Positions 53,743 to 63,522 of a stretch of 64,000 bases of DNA are shown piece by piece. The stretch comes from Parapedobacter pyrenivorans. GTDB taxonomy: Bacteria; Bacteroidota; Bacteroidia; Sphingobacteriales; Sphingobacteriaceae. The notes under the pieces are model-generated. The model was not told where the DNA came from. It saw nothing but the letters and a program-made list of their open reading frames with translations, and did not search any database. Every line of letters begins with the position of its first letter. The stretch's first letter is position 1. Location of the stretch: the NCBI RefSeq assembly GCF_014636865.1, contig NZ_BMER01000005.1, forward strand, positions 62,001 to 126,000, given 5' to 3'. A program made the position numbers and the translations under genes.

Positions 53743-54666
53743 TTATTGCCTCCAAGCATTTCCTTCGAGGTATTTCTGCCACATGAACCGGTTTAAGTCT
53801 GTACGGGAATACGGCGGGCAGGCACCGGATTGCGTGGTTACGTAGGCACCCAGTGCCGCTGCAAATTCCAACATGTTTTCGTTGGGCTCCCCGCGCAGCT
53901 TCTGCGCGAGGAAAGCAGCAAGGAACGAGTCGCCGCTCCCCACGGTGTCTCTCACCTGCACGGGCACAGCGGGATAATCATACCGCGCGGAAGGGGTGTA
54001 ATAAGAAGCCCCCCGCTCCCCCTTGGTCACGATGATTTCTGCCAGGTTATACTGGTCCTGCAACAGGCCGATGCCCGTGTACTCGTTGCCCGAGTGATTT
54101 CCAAACCAACGGGTTACTTCGACCAACTCATGGATATTCAGCTTAATGGCATCGGCATTTCTTAATAGCTGGTCGATGACTGCCGATGTGTAATGCGGCG
54201 CCCGAAGGTTGATGTCGAACAATCGGTATTCTGCTTTTTCGAGCAGGGTCAGCAGCGTATTCCGGCTGGTTTCATTCCGGGCTGCCAAGCTGCCGTATAC
54301 GAGGACACCGGTTTCTTGCATCAGCGCTTCCAAACGTGTTTCATAGTGGATGAAATCCCAGGCCGTGGGGGCGACGATATCGTAGTTTACCTCGTTGTCT
54401 TCGCTCATGGAAGCCAAGACCCTGCTGGTCCGCTGCCGATGGTCTATTTGGATGTAGGCCGTTGATATACCGATTCCGGCTAAAAAACCGATGAGGTCGG
54501 CACCGTCTTCATCGTTGCCTATCCGGCTGATGACGGTACTGTGGATACCCAGGCGATGGAGATGGTACGCGACGTTCATCGGTGCTCCCCCCGGTTTCCT
54601 GCCTGCGGGGAGCATATCCCAGAGCACCTCTCCAAAGCATGCGACGGTATTTTTCTTCCTGCTCAT
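53743..54666 (-). CDS. PfkB-family fructokinase
   Basis: A 307-residue cytoplasmic sugar kinase: GGAPMNVAYHLHRLG near residues 26-40 and the ATP/catalytic motif DTVGSGDSFLAAFLAQK with Asp246 as base. Phosphorylates fructose released by the GH32 enzymes to fructose 6-phosphate; ribokinase-like PfkB enzymes can also use other sugars, so fructose is inferred from context. It lies between the sugar porter and susC; 156 bases without a gene separate it from susC. Confidence 0.92.
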   Translation of the reverse strand: MSRKKNTVACFGEVLWDMLPAGRKPGGAPMNVAYHLHRLGIHSTVISRIGNDEDGADLIGFLAGIGISTAYIQIDHRQRTSRVLASMSEDNEVNYDIVAPTAWDFIHYETRLEALMQETGVLVYGSLAARNETSRNTLLTLLEKAEYRLFDINLRAPHYTSAVIDQLLRNADAIKLNIHELVEVTRWFGNHSGNEYTGIGLLQDQYNLAEIIVTKGERGASYYTPSARYDYPAVPVQVRDTVGSGDSFLAAFLAQKLRGEPNENMLEFAAALGAYVTTQSGACPPYSRTDLNRFMWQKYLEGNAWRQ

Positions 54667-54724
54667 CCGATTTAGTTTTATGCGCCAAAAATTGGGTTTC
54701 CTGATCCCAACATCATTTTCCTAA

Positions 54725-56053
54725 TCAGTGCATCATATGGCCGCCAATCTGTTCCAACGATTTCCCCTTCGTTTCCGGCATCACTTTCCATACAAAGATT
54801 AACTGCAGGACCATGAATCCAGCGAAGATCAAGAACGTCGTTCCCCCTCCCGCCCATTCACTGAGCATGGGAAAGAAGAAGGTGATGATGGCCGCCATCA
54901 CCCAGTGGGTCAAACTGCCCAGCGTCTGCCCTTTGGCGCGTACCTCATTGGGGAAGATCTCGGCGATGAACACCCAGATGACCGCGCCTTGCGAAAAAGC
55001 GAAGAACGCGATGTAAACCATCAGGTATGCCGTCACGGCCAGCCCATTGGGGGCGGCGGAATAAAACGAATGCGACACGAAGCCCAATGCAGCGATGAGG
55101 CCGAAAGAGCCGATGAGCATCAGTTTCCTTCTGCCGACTTTATCGATGACGTTGATGGCAATCAAGGTGAATGAAAAGTTGACCAGTCCGATACCTACAG
55201 TGGAGAGCAGGGAGCTTTGGGCACCCAGCCCGGCCATTTCGAACACGCGGGGGGCATAGTAGATAATGGCATTGATGCCAGATACTTGGTTGAAAACTGC
55301 AAAAATAATCGCTAGGAATACCGGGAAGCGGTATTTCTTGCTGAATAGTGATGTCGTGCCCCCATTTTCCTTTTCTGCTTTTACCGATGCAAGGATGGCC
55401 TCCAGCTCATCCAGGTAATGTAAGGGATTGATTTTTTTGAGTACCTGCATCGCGGTATCCCGATTTTTGCGGTGCAGGAGCAGCCAGCGTGGGCTTTCGG
55501 GTACGAAGTGGATCAGAATGTAGAACAGCAGGGCGGGGAAAGCCTGTACGCCCAGCATCCAACGCCATGCATTTTCACCTCCTTGCCCGATGAGGTAATT
55601 GGATAGGTACGAAACCAGGATGCCCAACACCACATTGAATTGGAATAATCCGACTAACCGGCCCCGCTTGTTGGCGGGCGAAATTTCGGAAATGTATATG
55701 GGCGCTGTCACGGACGATACGCCGACCCCGATGCCACCCAGAAACCGGAATAGGATGAATACCGACCAATCGTGGGCCAACGCCGTGCCAAGCGCCGAGA
55801 AGAAATACAGGATCGCGATCAGGAATAAGGTGCGTTTGCGACCAAATCTGTCGGAGGGATAAGCCCCCAGCAGTGCTCCTGCCACCGTACCCAATAGCGC
55901 AATAGCCATCGTCACACCATGTTGCACTTCACTCAGGTTCCAATGGACTTGGATTGCCTTCTCTGCCCCGGATATCACGGCGGTGTCGAAACCGAAAAGG
56001 AAGCCTCCCAAAGCCACCACAAACGACCAAGCTATTACGGTATTTTTTGTCAT
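54725..56053 (-). CDS. MFS sugar porter (fructose import)
   Basis: A 442-residue inner-membrane sugar porter of the major facilitator superfamily with twelve predicted helices: GGFLFGFDTAVISGAEKAI in helix 1, DRFGRKRTLFL, PESPRWLLLHRK, VGRRKLMLIG and PETKGKSLEQIGG, the marks of the SP family (GLUT/XylE-like). An upstream in-frame ATG at 56116 adds 21 unrelated residues; 56053 gives the normal N-terminus. First gene of the minus-strand fructan operon; 58 bases to the fructokinase. Confidence 0.93.
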   Translation of the reverse strand: MTKNTVIAWSFVVALGGFLFGFDTAVISGAEKAIQVHWNLSEVQHGVTMAIALLGTVAGALLGAYPSDRFGRKRTLFLIAILYFFSALGTALAHDWSVFILFRFLGGIGVGVSSVTAPIYISEISPANKRGRLVGLFQFNVVLGILVSYLSNYLIGQGGENAWRWMLGVQAFPALLFYILIHFVPESPRWLLLHRKNRDTAMQVLKKINPLHYLDELEAILASVKAEKENGGTTSLFSKKYRFPVFLAIIFAVFNQVSGINAIIYYAPRVFEMAGLGAQSSLLSTVGIGLVNFSFTLIAINVIDKVGRRKLMLIGSFGLIAALGFVSHSFYSAAPNGLAVTAYLMVYIAFFAFSQGAVIWVFIAEIFPNEVRAKGQTLGSLTHWVMAAIITFFFPMLSEWAGGGTTFLIFAGFMVLQLIFVWKVMPETKGKSLEQIGGHMMH

Positions 56054-56386
56054 GCGAAATTCAACTAAGTTTTTTAATCGGTTATCGTAAGGGACAAATG
56101 TCGTCCCGCCGTGCATTCCGGTCGTTCAGAATTAGTTCAAAAGTGTGTAGTATTGTTTCAAAACCACAATTGCCTTAAAATCAAGGCGTTTTGTGTTTTT
56201 TGGAAATGCGGGATTTCGATTTTATAACGGAACCTTTCGATAAATGGACACGCCGAATGGCTGAGTTGCTAAATATTTGCCGTGGATAAACCAAGGGACG
56301 GGGTATTTTTGGTAAATTCACCTAGAATTATGAACCGGAGCGATGGCGGCATCCCCACCATCGCTCAGATTAGGTTAACTGCGGCG
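56054..56386. other. Divergent regulatory region of the fructan locus
   Basis: A 333-base non-coding region between the porter and the regulator. A plus-strand -7 box TATTTTTG (56304-56311) lies 75 bases before the regulator start. A GCCTT-aaaatc-AAGGC stem followed by a T-rich run lies near 56172-56200 on plus. A 9-bp hairpin is at 56338-56366. No minus-strand promoter of full consensus is seen; the operon promoter, and the regulator's own sites, must lie here. Confidence 0.55.
56338..56366 (+). promoter_or_regulatory. Leader hairpin before the hybrid regulator
   Basis: GAGCGATGG (56338-56346) and CCATCGCTC (56358-56366) form a perfect 9-bp stem with an eleven-base loop, ending 20 bases before the ATG at 56387. 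Close enough to affect translation initiation or mRNA stability. Confidence 0.5.
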
Positions 56387-59173
56387 ATGAAAAAACATTG
56401 GATTATTTTTATGCTTTCCCTAGTGGTAAGTGTACAGGCCTGTAACTTCGTTGAAAAGAAACCAACGATACGTATTGCCTTTTCCCAATGCGTGGGTTCG
56501 GATGCTTGGCGGCAAACGATGCTGGAGGAGATGCGACGCGAACTGTCCTTTCATCCCGATGTCGAATTTATTTACCGTGATGCGGACAACAGCAATGAGC
56601 GGCAAATCGAGCAGTTGCATGAACTGCGCAGTATGCGCCCGGATCTGATCATCGTGTCGCCCAATGAGGCCGAGCCCTTGACGCCTGTGGTGGACCAGAT
56701 TTTCCAGCATGGGATTCCGGTGATCGTGACTGACCGCAAGACCTCCTCGGGGCTATACCATGCGTATGTGGGGGCGGACAACTATGAGATCGGTTATATG
56801 GCAGGTCAATACCTGGCGCGCCGCCTAGGCTATGTCGGTACCATCAGCGAAATAACCGGCTTGCCGGGATCATCCGCCACCATCGAGCGTCAACGGGGGT
56901 TTCATGAGGCATTGAAATCCTATGCCGGAATACGGTTAAAGACACAAATCAATGGCCAATGGTTGATCGATGTGGCTAAGCGACGGGCAGCGCAGCAAAT
57001 GGCCGACCTGTCCCAGTCGGATGCCATATTCGCCTACAACGACCAAATGGGATTCGGCACGTATCAGGCGCTGCGGAAAGCCGCGCTTAAGCATCCCATA
57101 AAAATCGTAGGGGTAGATGCTTTGCCGGGGGATAACAATGGATTGCAATTTGTGTCTGAAAAGGTATTGGACGCCTCCATGCTTTATCCGACCGGTGGCA
57201 AAGAGTGTATCCAAACGGCGATGGCGATATTAACTGGGCAACCCTATCAGCGGGAAAATACCTTAAGCACCTTGGTAGTGGACTCTTCCAACGTGCAACT
57301 GATGAAGCTGCAAACGGACAAGATCATCAGCCAGCAGGCGGATATCGATAAGCAGCAGGGGCTGTTCGCCGAGCAGCAGCAGATTTTTAGTAATCAGCAA
57401 CGCGTACTCAACATTTTGGTAGTCAGCTTGGTCCTCGCTGTGGTGTTTGCCGGGATCGCTTTTTATTCGTTGAAAGCCAACTGGGAGAAAAATAAGCAGT
57501 TGGAGCACCAAAACCACGAAATACTAGACCAGCAGCAACGGATACTGGAGATGACCAACGAGGTCGAGCAGGCCACCGAAGCCAAGATTAATTTTTTCAC
57601 CAATATCTCCCACGAGTTCAAGACACCACTATCGCTGATCTTGGTGCCCCTTGAAGAGTTGCAGAAAAATAGCCGATTGGGGGAGGAACCCCACCGGCTG
57701 CTGGCACTTATCAAGAGGAATGCCTTAATCTTGCAGCACTTGGTTTCGCAACTGATTGATCTACGGCGGGTGGGATACGAAGGACTACATATCAAAGCAA
57801 AACGGCAAAATATGTTACTGTTTTGCCACAACGTGGTTCAATGCTTTCGCCCCTTAGCGCAACAGCGGGCCGTCAATCTCCGCCTAGAAAATCAAGTGGC
57901 TGACACCACGTTGTGGTTTGACGAGGATATGATCGAAAAACTGCTGTACAATCTACTATCAAATGCGTTTAAATTTACACCTTCCCAAGGTGAAGTTGTG
58001 CTGAGAATAGGTCGCCCATCTGTAGCGGAGAACATGCTTGAAATCCAAGTGGCCGACACCGGTGAAGGGATTGCCGAAAGGGATATCGTTCACCTATTTG
58101 AACCGTTCTATCAGGGTGAAAACCACGCCAAAGGATCTGGTATTGGACTCGCATTGTGTAAGGAAATTGCGGCGCTACATCACGGCACGATCACCGTACA
58201 CAGTAAGCAGGGAGCAGGAACAACGGTTACGGTTTGTCTCCCAAAGGGCGATGGGCATCTGAATGCGGAAGAGCGTGCCACATTGCCACCCACTGAGACG
58301 ATGAACAACGTACGTGAGGCCGAGCCACTTTTGGCTACTTTAGACCCTGAGATCGCCTTAGTGAAGGAACACGGTTTGTACGGTGCTACGGATTTTGACA
58401 CGGTAAAGCCACATTCGGTATTGATCGTGGAGGATCATGCAGAAATGCGGAAATTTCTCGCTGAAAAACTGGCTGAACAATTTACGGTATTTACGGCTTC
58501 CAATGCCAAGGAAGGGCTCGACCAAGCGTATGCACAGGTACCAGACCTGATCATTTCTGATGTACTGATGCCGGGCGAGCTCGGCACCGTATTTGCCAAG
58601 AAACTTAAGGCCGATGTTCGAACCGCCACCATACCGATCGTCCTACTAACAGCGAGAGGTTCGGAAGAGCAAGTGCTGACGGGATTAGATACGTTGGCAG
58701 ATGCCTACCTGACCAAGCCATTTAACATGGATTACCTGCTTGGTACGGTAAGCAACCTGATTAACAATCGAATGTTGTTGCACCACCATTTTAGCAGCGA
58801 TGCAGTCGAACTTCGACCGAATGCGAAGGCTGCTCCTGCAGACCGGCGATTCCTGAATGAGCTGGCTGCATTGGTGGAGGAGAATATTTCGAACAGTAAG
58901 TTGAATGTAGATTTCATCGCTGAACGACTTGCAATTTCCCGCATTCAGTTGTACCGCAAAGTAAAATCGTTACTAGCATGCAGCATCAATGACTATGTTT
59001 CGATTCGACGGCTTCGGAAGGCAAAATTATTACTTCAGCAAGGTATACCGATCAACCATGTAGCCTATCAGAGCGGCTTCTCATCCCCCGCTTACTTTTC
59101 GACAGCCTTCAAAGGGAAGTACGGTATTTCACCCTCTGTTTTTAAGAAAAATCTCCTGGAAGCAACCCCGTGA
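56387..59173 (+). CDS. Hybrid two-component regulator with periplasmic sugar sensor
   Basis: A 928-residue one-polypeptide signalling protein. Order: signal/anchor (1-20, Cys19), periplasmic-binding-protein domain (about 27-300), Gln-rich coiled linker, membrane helix (343-361), HisKA with phospho-His409 in FFTNISHEFKTPLSL, HATPase (LLYNLLSNAFKFTP, DTGEGI, GSGIGLALCKEI), receiver with Asp725 (IISDVLMPG) and Lys777, and AraC HTH (835-925). It resembles B. thetaiotaomicron BT1754, which binds fructose, and is divergent from the fructan operon. The frame is open from 56282, but MKKHWIIFML at 56387 begins a normal signal sequence. Confidence 0.95.
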   Translation: MKKHWIIFMLSLVVSVQACNFVEKKPTIRIAFSQCVGSDAWRQTMLEEMRRELSFHPDVEFIYRDADNSNERQIEQLHELRSMRPDLIIVSPNEAEPLTPVVDQIFQHGIPVIVTDRKTSSGLYHAYVGADNYEIGYMAGQYLARRLGYVGTISEITGLPGSSATIERQRGFHEALKSYAGIRLKTQINGQWLIDVAKRRAAQQMADLSQSDAIFAYNDQMGFGTYQALRKAALKHPIKIVGVDALPGDNNGLQFVSEKVLDASMLYPTGGKECIQTAMAILTGQPYQRENTLSTLVVDSSNVQLMKLQTDKIISQQADIDKQQGLFAEQQQIFSNQQRVLNILVVSLVLAVVFAGIAFYSLKANWEKNKQLEHQNHEILDQQQRILEMTNEVEQATEAKINFFTNISHEFKTPLSLILVPLEELQKNSRLGEEPHRLLALIKRNALILQHLVSQLIDLRRVGYEGLHIKAKRQNMLLFCHNVVQCFRPLAQQRAVNLRLENQVADTTLWFDEDMIEKLLYNLLSNAFKFTPSQGEVVLRIGRPSVAENMLEIQVADTGEGIAERDIVHLFEPFYQGENHAKGSGIGLALCKEIAALHHGTITVHSKQGAGTTVTVCLPKGDGHLNAEERATLPPTETMNNVREAEPLLATLDPEIALVKEHGLYGATDFDTVKPHSVLIVEDHAEMRKFLAEKLAEQFTVFTASNAKEGLDQAYAQVPDLIISDVLMPGELGTVFAKKLKADVRTATIPIVLLTARGSEEQVLTGLDTLADAYLTKPFNMDYLLGTVSNLINNRMLLHHHFSSDAVELRPNAKAAPADRRFLNELAALVEENISNSKLNVDFIAERLAISRIQLYRKVKSLLACSINDYVSIRRLRKAKLLLQQGIPINHVAYQSGFSSPAYFSTAFKGKYGISPSVFKKNLLEATP

Positions 59174-59190
59174 CCGAAGATATGCTACTT

Positions 59191-59198
59191 TAAATTTG
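59191..59198 (+). promoter_or_regulatory. -7 element upstream of the esterase gene
   Basis: TAAATTTG fits TAnnTTTG. It precedes ATG codons at 59238 and 59259. No clear -33 box at 19-20 bases upstream. Confidence 0.35.
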
Positions 59199-59258
59199 GC
59201 GGGAAGGAATAAAGTAGTATTTTTATGGATTGGTGAAATGAACAACCTTATTTATCGT

Positions 59259-60044
59259 ATGAAACAAAACCTATTGATTGTCTCTGGTTGTCTTTTCTTA
59301 TCTATGACAGCATACACACAAGACTTTTCAGCCTTTGAATCCAAACAGCTCATCCACCGTGGCGATACGCTGCCTTACCGGATTTTGTATCCGGAGAATT
59401 ATGACTCGCAAGGGAATTATCCGGTACTCTTCTTTCTGCATGGCGCTGGTGAGCGAGGAAACGATAATGCAAAGCAATTAACACACGGAGCCAAATTATT
59501 TTTGACAGATAGCATGCGCCATTCCTTCCCAGCTATTGTCATTTTTCCGCAATGTCCTGTAGATTCGTATTGGAGCAACGTAGACATCCAATCCCAGGTG
59601 GAGGGCAAACGCGAATTCTATTTTCGCACGAGCGGAAGGCCGTCAACAGGAATGGCATTATTCCTGAAGCTGATGAAGCATACCCTGAAAAATGAAGCAG
59701 TCGACGAAAACCGGATCTATATCGGAGGCTTATCAATGGGCGCCATGGGTACATATGAGGCCCTGCGGCGTAAGCCTAAGGTTTTTGCTGCGGCATTCGC
59801 CATTTGCGGCGGTGACCATACGTTCAATGTCAGAAAATACGCACACGTACCGCTATGGATATTCCATGGGGAGCAGGATGATGTGGTGCCACCTACGCAC
59901 TCCCACGCCATCGTGGCGGAATTGAAGCGCCTGGGCGCGAGCCCGAAGTATACGTTCTATCCGACAGCCAACCACAATAGCTGGGATGCTGCTTTTGCGG
60001 AACCTGAGTTGTTGCCTTGGTTGTTTAGCCATATCAAGCAGTAA
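59259..60044 (+). CDS. Exported alpha/beta hydrolase (phospholipase/carboxylesterase)
   Basis: A 261-residue exported serine hydrolase: signal peptide ending MTAYTQ, LPYRILYPENYDSQGNYPV, the oxyanion segment FFLHGAGERG, nucleophile GLSMGAMGTYEAL, catalytic Asp in HGEQDDVVPP and His in ANHNSWD. This is the PHB-depolymerase/LpqC-like carboxylesterase group; substrates may be acetyl or feruloyl esters on polysaccharides. ATG codons at 59238 and 59259 are both possible; 59259 gives the standard signal peptide. Position after the fructan regulator does not prove a shared role. Confidence 0.88.
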   Translation: MKQNLLIVSGCLFLSMTAYTQDFSAFESKQLIHRGDTLPYRILYPENYDSQGNYPVLFFLHGAGERGNDNAKQLTHGAKLFLTDSMRHSFPAIVIFPQCPVDSYWSNVDIQSQVEGKREFYFRTSGRPSTGMALFLKLMKHTLKNEAVDENRIYIGGLSMGAMGTYEALRRKPKVFAAAFAICGGDHTFNVRKYAHVPLWIFHGEQDDVVPPTHSHAIVAELKRLGASPKYTFYPTANHNSWDAAFAEPELLPWLFSHIKQ

Positions 60045-60055
60045 ACATTTTACTG
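60039..60055. terminator. Short hairpin at esterase 3' end
   Basis: CAGTAAA / TTTACTG, a perfect 7-bp stem with a three-base loop, includes the stop codon. No T-run follows, so the call is weak. Confidence 0.3.
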
Positions 60056-60082
60056 TAACACTTGGCTACCGGTGGGGTCTAA

Positions 60083-61351
60083 ATGTTCATAAAAGGGTTT
60101 GAGATGTCGGTCAAAATGTCCAATAGTGAAAATGTGAAGCTGTCGTTGCAATCGATCAGCAGCAACAAATTGCGCACGTTTCTGACGGCGTTGATCATTG
60201 CTATCGGCATCACGGCGCTGGTGGGTATCCTCACCTCCATCGATGCCATCAAGAACTCGCTGACCGATTCGTTTTCTGCCATGGGATCCAATTCGTTTAA
60301 TATCCGCAATAGGGGATTAAATGTGCAGATCGGAGGTAGCGGTACCCGGCCCAAGCAATTTCCGCAGATCAGTTATTACCAGGCAAAGGCATTCAAAGAC
60401 GAATTCGACTATCCCGCCATTGTATCATTGAGTACCTACGCTTCCTTTGGCGGTACGGCGAAATACAAGAGTGAGCAAACGAACCCCAATATCAACGTAT
60501 TGGGTGCCGATGAAAACTACCTGCAAACCGCTGGGTATAATCTATCGATTGGTCGTAACTTTTCGTTGCGCGAAATCGAATATGGCAGTAATGTGGTCAT
60601 CGTCGGTTCGGAGATTGTTGCTCGGCTGTTTAAGAAAAACGAGGATCCGCTCGACCAATTCATCACGATAGGAAATTCCCGGTATGCTATCATTGGTGTT
60701 TTGGAAGATAAAGGGTCGAGTGCTGGTTTCGGCGGTGATAAGGCGTGTATCATTCCGTTGCTGAAAGCGCGTGCTGTGATGGCTTTAGGACACCCTTCCT
60801 ATACCATTACAGTAATGGCCTCCAATCCACAGCAGATTGAATCGGCGATTGGCGAAGCTACAGCGTTGTTTCGTAATATCCGGGGAGTTCGGGTAGGACA
60901 GGAGACTAATTTTGAGGTGACCAAAAGCGATGCTGTGGCCCAAATACTGATTGAAAGTTTGACGTACGTTACCTTCGGGGCAATTGTCATCGCCCTGATT
61001 ACGCTCATCGGTGCTTCTATCGGACTGATGAACATCATGCTGGTATCCGTGACGGAGCGTACCCGAGAGATTGGCATACGCAAGGCGATTGGGGCAACTC
61101 CGACTGTTATCCGGCGGCAGTTTCTCACTGAAGCTATAGTAATTTGTCTCATGGGAGGTTTTGCCGGCATTTTTTTGGGGATATTGATTGGCAACATACT
61201 TGCTGTCGTGATGGGCGCAAGTTTTATTATCCCGTGGAATTGGATTATCCTGGGTGTGGTGGTTTGTGTGGGCGTGGGTATGATATCCGGGTATTATCCG
61301 GCCTCCAAAGCCTCAAGGCTTGATCCTGTAGAGGCTTTGCGGTACGAGTAA
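60083..61351 (+). CDS. FtsX/MacB-type ABC transporter permease
   Basis: A 422-residue permease: N-terminal helix ([20 protein letters not shown]), periplasmic MacB_PCD domain (about 50-270) with [20 protein letters not shown], then three membrane helices, ending [17 protein letters not shown], the typical FtsX/MacB end. No ATPase partner is encoded nearby, so it must recruit one made elsewhere. ATG at 60104 ([14 protein letters not shown]) is an alternative start. Function likely export or envelope stress; not defined. Confidence 0.92.
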   Translation: MFIKGFEMSVKMSNSENVKLSLQSISSNKLRTFLTALIIAIGITALVGILTSIDAIKNSLTDSFSAMGSNSFNIRNRGLNVQIGGSGTRPKQFPQISYYQAKAFKDEFDYPAIVSLSTYASFGGTAKYKSEQTNPNINVLGADENYLQTAGYNLSIGRNFSLREIEYGSNVVIVGSEIVARLFKKNEDPLDQFITIGNSRYAIIGVLEDKGSSAGFGGDKACIIPLLKARAVMALGHPSYTITVMASNPQQIESAIGEATALFRNIRGVRVGQETNFEVTKSDAVAQILIESLTYVTFGAIVIALITLIGASIGLMNIMLVSVTERTREIGIRKAIGATPTVIRRQFLTEAIVICLMGGFAGIFLGILIGNILAVVMGASFIIPWNWIILGVVVCVGVGMISGYYPASKASRLDPVEALRYE

Positions 61352-61354
61352 TCC

Positions 61355-61370
61355 CCGTTCATAACAACGG
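61355..61370. terminator. Weak convergent hairpin between permease and DUF1080 gene
   Basis: CCGTT (61355-61359) and AACGG (61366-61370) with a six-base loop lie in the 22-base gap between two convergent genes. Short and without a T-run. Confidence 0.25.
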
Positions 61371-61373
61371 CTA

Positions 61374-62078
61374 TCAGCGTAAGCGCTTCAGTTTTATATT
61401 ACGGAATGAAATGGGTGTGCCCTCGTTCTGAAAAAGAAGATGGCCTTTTTTTGCTTGACCAAAGCCATCCAGATCTTTATACTTACTGGACTCGATTAAT
61501 GTGGCAAATCGAGCCGTACTTCTGTCGTAATGTACTACCCTGTCTCCATTTAGCCAATGACTGATTTGGTTACCGTTAACAATAATCAGCGCCTTATTCC
61601 ATTGCCCGAAAGCTTTTACGTCTTTTTTTGCGTCGGCTGCTATCAAATCATAAAGCGAGGCGATTGAGCGAAGCTGACCGCGCTCCGGGTACGTGTAGTT
61701 GATGTCGTCCAGGATTTGATACTCCAGCCCTAGGTAGACTCCCGGTTGATTTGAAAAATCGTTGGTCACTAAATACTTTACGCCACTATTCGTCTTTTCC
61801 GAAATCGTAAATTCGAACGTCAATTCAAAGTTGTCGAACCGTTCTTTCGTAATGATATCCATTTGTTTGCCATGCGGAATGGCCGTAGCTGAAAGCGCCC
61901 CATCTTTGATTTCCCAACCGCCTTCCGCCAGCTTTTCCAGCCCATCAAAACTTTCACCGTCGAAGATCAGTTCCCAACCGTCGGCTTTTTCTGCTGCTGA
62001 TAAGGTATTTGGCTCTTGGGCGAGCATGCAAAAAATGGAGGACGTGAATATGAAAAATAAGCTGGTCAATGTTTTCAT
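61374..62078 (-). CDS. DUF1080 protein (3-keto-glycoside hydrolase family)
   Basis: A 234-residue exported protein: signal peptide ending CMLAQ, then one DUF1080 concanavalin-like domain with WELIFDGESFDGLEKLAEGG, NFELTFEFTISEKTNSGVKY, GLEYQILDD and QWNKALIIVNGNQISHWLNG. Members such as BT2157 of B. thetaiotaomicron hydrolyse 3-keto-glucosides. It lies downstream of a Gfo/Idh/MocA oxidoreductase, with a hairpin between. A second DUF1080 gene stands at the window edge. Confidence 0.88.
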   Translation of the reverse strand: MKTLTSLFFIFTSSIFCMLAQEPNTLSAAEKADGWELIFDGESFDGLEKLAEGGWEIKDGALSATAIPHGKQMDIITKERFDNFELTFEFTISEKTNSGVKYLVTNDFSNQPGVYLGLEYQILDDINYTYPERGQLRSIASLYDLIAADAKKDVKAFGQWNKALIIVNGNQISHWLNGDRVVHYDRSTARFATLIESSKYKDLDGFGQAKKGHLLFQNEGTPISFRNIKLKRLR

Positions 62079-62105
62079 CGTTTATCTATTGGATTTGATT
62101 AATTG

Positions 62106-62139
62106 GCTGCAAGAAGAACATCGGTGTTCTTCTTGCAGC
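62106..62139 (-). terminator. Perfect 15-bp hairpin after the Gfo/Idh/MocA gene
   Basis: GCTGCAAGAAGAACA (62106-62120) and its exact complement (62125-62139) with a four-base loop lie eight bases past the oxidoreductase stop and 27 before the DUF1080 start. The strongest hairpin in the window; probably a terminator or a stabiliser that separates the two transcripts. Confidence 0.75.
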
Positions 62140-62147
62140 GCTTCTAT

Positions 62148-63512
62148 TTATATTTTGGGCTCCCAGCCGGGTTCATATGTACGGCTCCAGAGCTTTTCGG
62201 CTTCGGGATCGCCGATGATATGGCCGTTTTTGGGATCTAACCTGAGGTCGCGCCCCACGCGCCAGGCGATATTACTAAGCAGCATCGCTACGGTACTTTT
62301 GTAACCAAGCTCGATGTCGCAATTGGGGCGACGGTCGTTGCGGATCGCATCCAGAAAATCAGCCGCATGCATGCTGTCCATTCCGAGGCTGGGGCTAGCA
62401 AGATTCCGTCCCTGCATGGCATTTCCATCGGCAGCCGCTTTTTCTTCTTTGATCAGTTTTCCTTTCAGGTCGTATATTTGGTAAGCATCTTCCCCGGTGT
62501 CCAGGCTTCCATTTTCACCGTAGAAGATGATGCCCCGGTCCTTGCCTTCCACGTTTCGCCCATTGCAGCTCCTGCTTTCCCAAAGGAGAGTGGCCCCTGG
62601 ATATTCGAGGGTGACGACCTGTGTGTCCGGTGTTTCCCAGTCGTCCTGAAACTGATAGCGGCCACCGATGGAACTGACCCGCGTGGGGAAGTCGACCCCA
62701 AGTCCCCACCGTGCTACGTCCACTTCGTGGGTACCGTTGTTGAGCGCTTCACCGGTGCCCCAGTGCCAAAACCAATGCCAATCGTAGTGAATCAATCCAT
62801 CCTGGTAAGCCACGCGTGGTGCCGGCCCCTGCCATAAATCATAATCCAGCCAAGAAGGGACGCTGCCCGGTTTGAGGAACGTTTCCTTCCGTGTATTCGT
62901 ATACCAGGTTTTAGCCATGTACACCTTGCCGATGATGCCGTCGTGCAGCAGCTCGATGCCTTTGGTGAGGATGGGCGCTGAACGGCGCTGGGCACCCATT
63001 TGCACGACGCGATTGTACTTTCGGGCGGCAGCAACGGCCATTTCGCCCTCGGCGGGGTTATGTGCCATGGGTTTTTCTACGTAGACGTGCTTCCCTGCCT
63101 GGCAGGCCATGATGGTGAGGGGGGCATGCCAGTGGTCGGGCGTCGCCGTGTAAATCGCATCGATGTCTTTGTTCTCTAAAACATTACGGAGGTCTTTTTC
63201 CGATTTCGGTGTTTTGGTTTGACCGGCTTCTGCCACCCGTTTGATGGCTTTCGGAATGGCCCGTTCATCCACATCGCATACACAAGAAACTTCTGCATTC
63301 TTCTGGCGGGCGAAGGTTCCGCTCATGCTGGCTCCTCTGCTGTTTACACCAATCATTGCCATGCGGATCCGGTCATTTGCGCCGATGATGTTACGGTAAC
63401 TTTTGGCCGAAGCGGCCATGGCGGAATTGGTGAACAGACTATTGCCCAAGGAAATAGCGGCCGTGCCGATACCGACTTTTTTGATGAAATCTCTTCTGGA
63501 ATTTGAGGTCAT
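62148..63512 (-). CDS. Tat-exported Gfo/Idh/MocA family oxidoreductase
   Basis: A 454-residue NAD(P)-dependent sugar oxidoreductase with twin-arginine signal SRRDFIKKVGIGTAAISLG, Rossmann part (RIRMAMIGVNSRGASMSGTF, DAIYTATPDHWHAPLTI, KHVYVEKPMAHNPAEG with the catalytic Lys) and the C-terminal GFO domain (WHWFWHWGTGEALNNGTHEV). Tat export implies a folded, cofactor-loaded periplasmic enzyme. In this setting it may oxidise C3 of glycosides to make 3-keto sugars. Ten bases follow the upstream DUF1080 gene. Confidence 0.93.
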   Translation of the reverse strand: MTSNSRRDFIKKVGIGTAAISLGNSLFTNSAMAASAKSYRNIIGANDRIRMAMIGVNSRGASMSGTFARQKNAEVSCVCDVDERAIPKAIKRVAEAGQTKTPKSEKDLRNVLENKDIDAIYTATPDHWHAPLTIMACQAGKHVYVEKPMAHNPAEGEMAVAAARKYNRVVQMGAQRRSAPILTKGIELLHDGIIGKVYMAKTWYTNTRKETFLKPGSVPSWLDYDLWQGPAPRVAYQDGLIHYDWHWFWHWGTGEALNNGTHEVDVARWGLGVDFPTRVSSIGGRYQFQDDWETPDTQVVTLEYPGATLLWESRSCNGRNVEGKDRGIIFYGENGSLDTGEDAYQIYDLKGKLIKEEKAAADGNAMQGRNLASPSLGMDSMHAADFLDAIRNDRRPNCDIELGYKSTVAMLLSNIAWRVGRDLRLDPKNGHIIGDPEAEKLWSRTYEPGWEPKI

Positions 63513-63522
63513 GATTTTTGAT

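Noticed and set aside
56282-56386. N-terminal extension of the hybrid regulator
   Set aside because: The extension begins with GTG upstream of the -7 box and runs through the leader hairpin; the ATG at 56387 starts a normal signal sequence.
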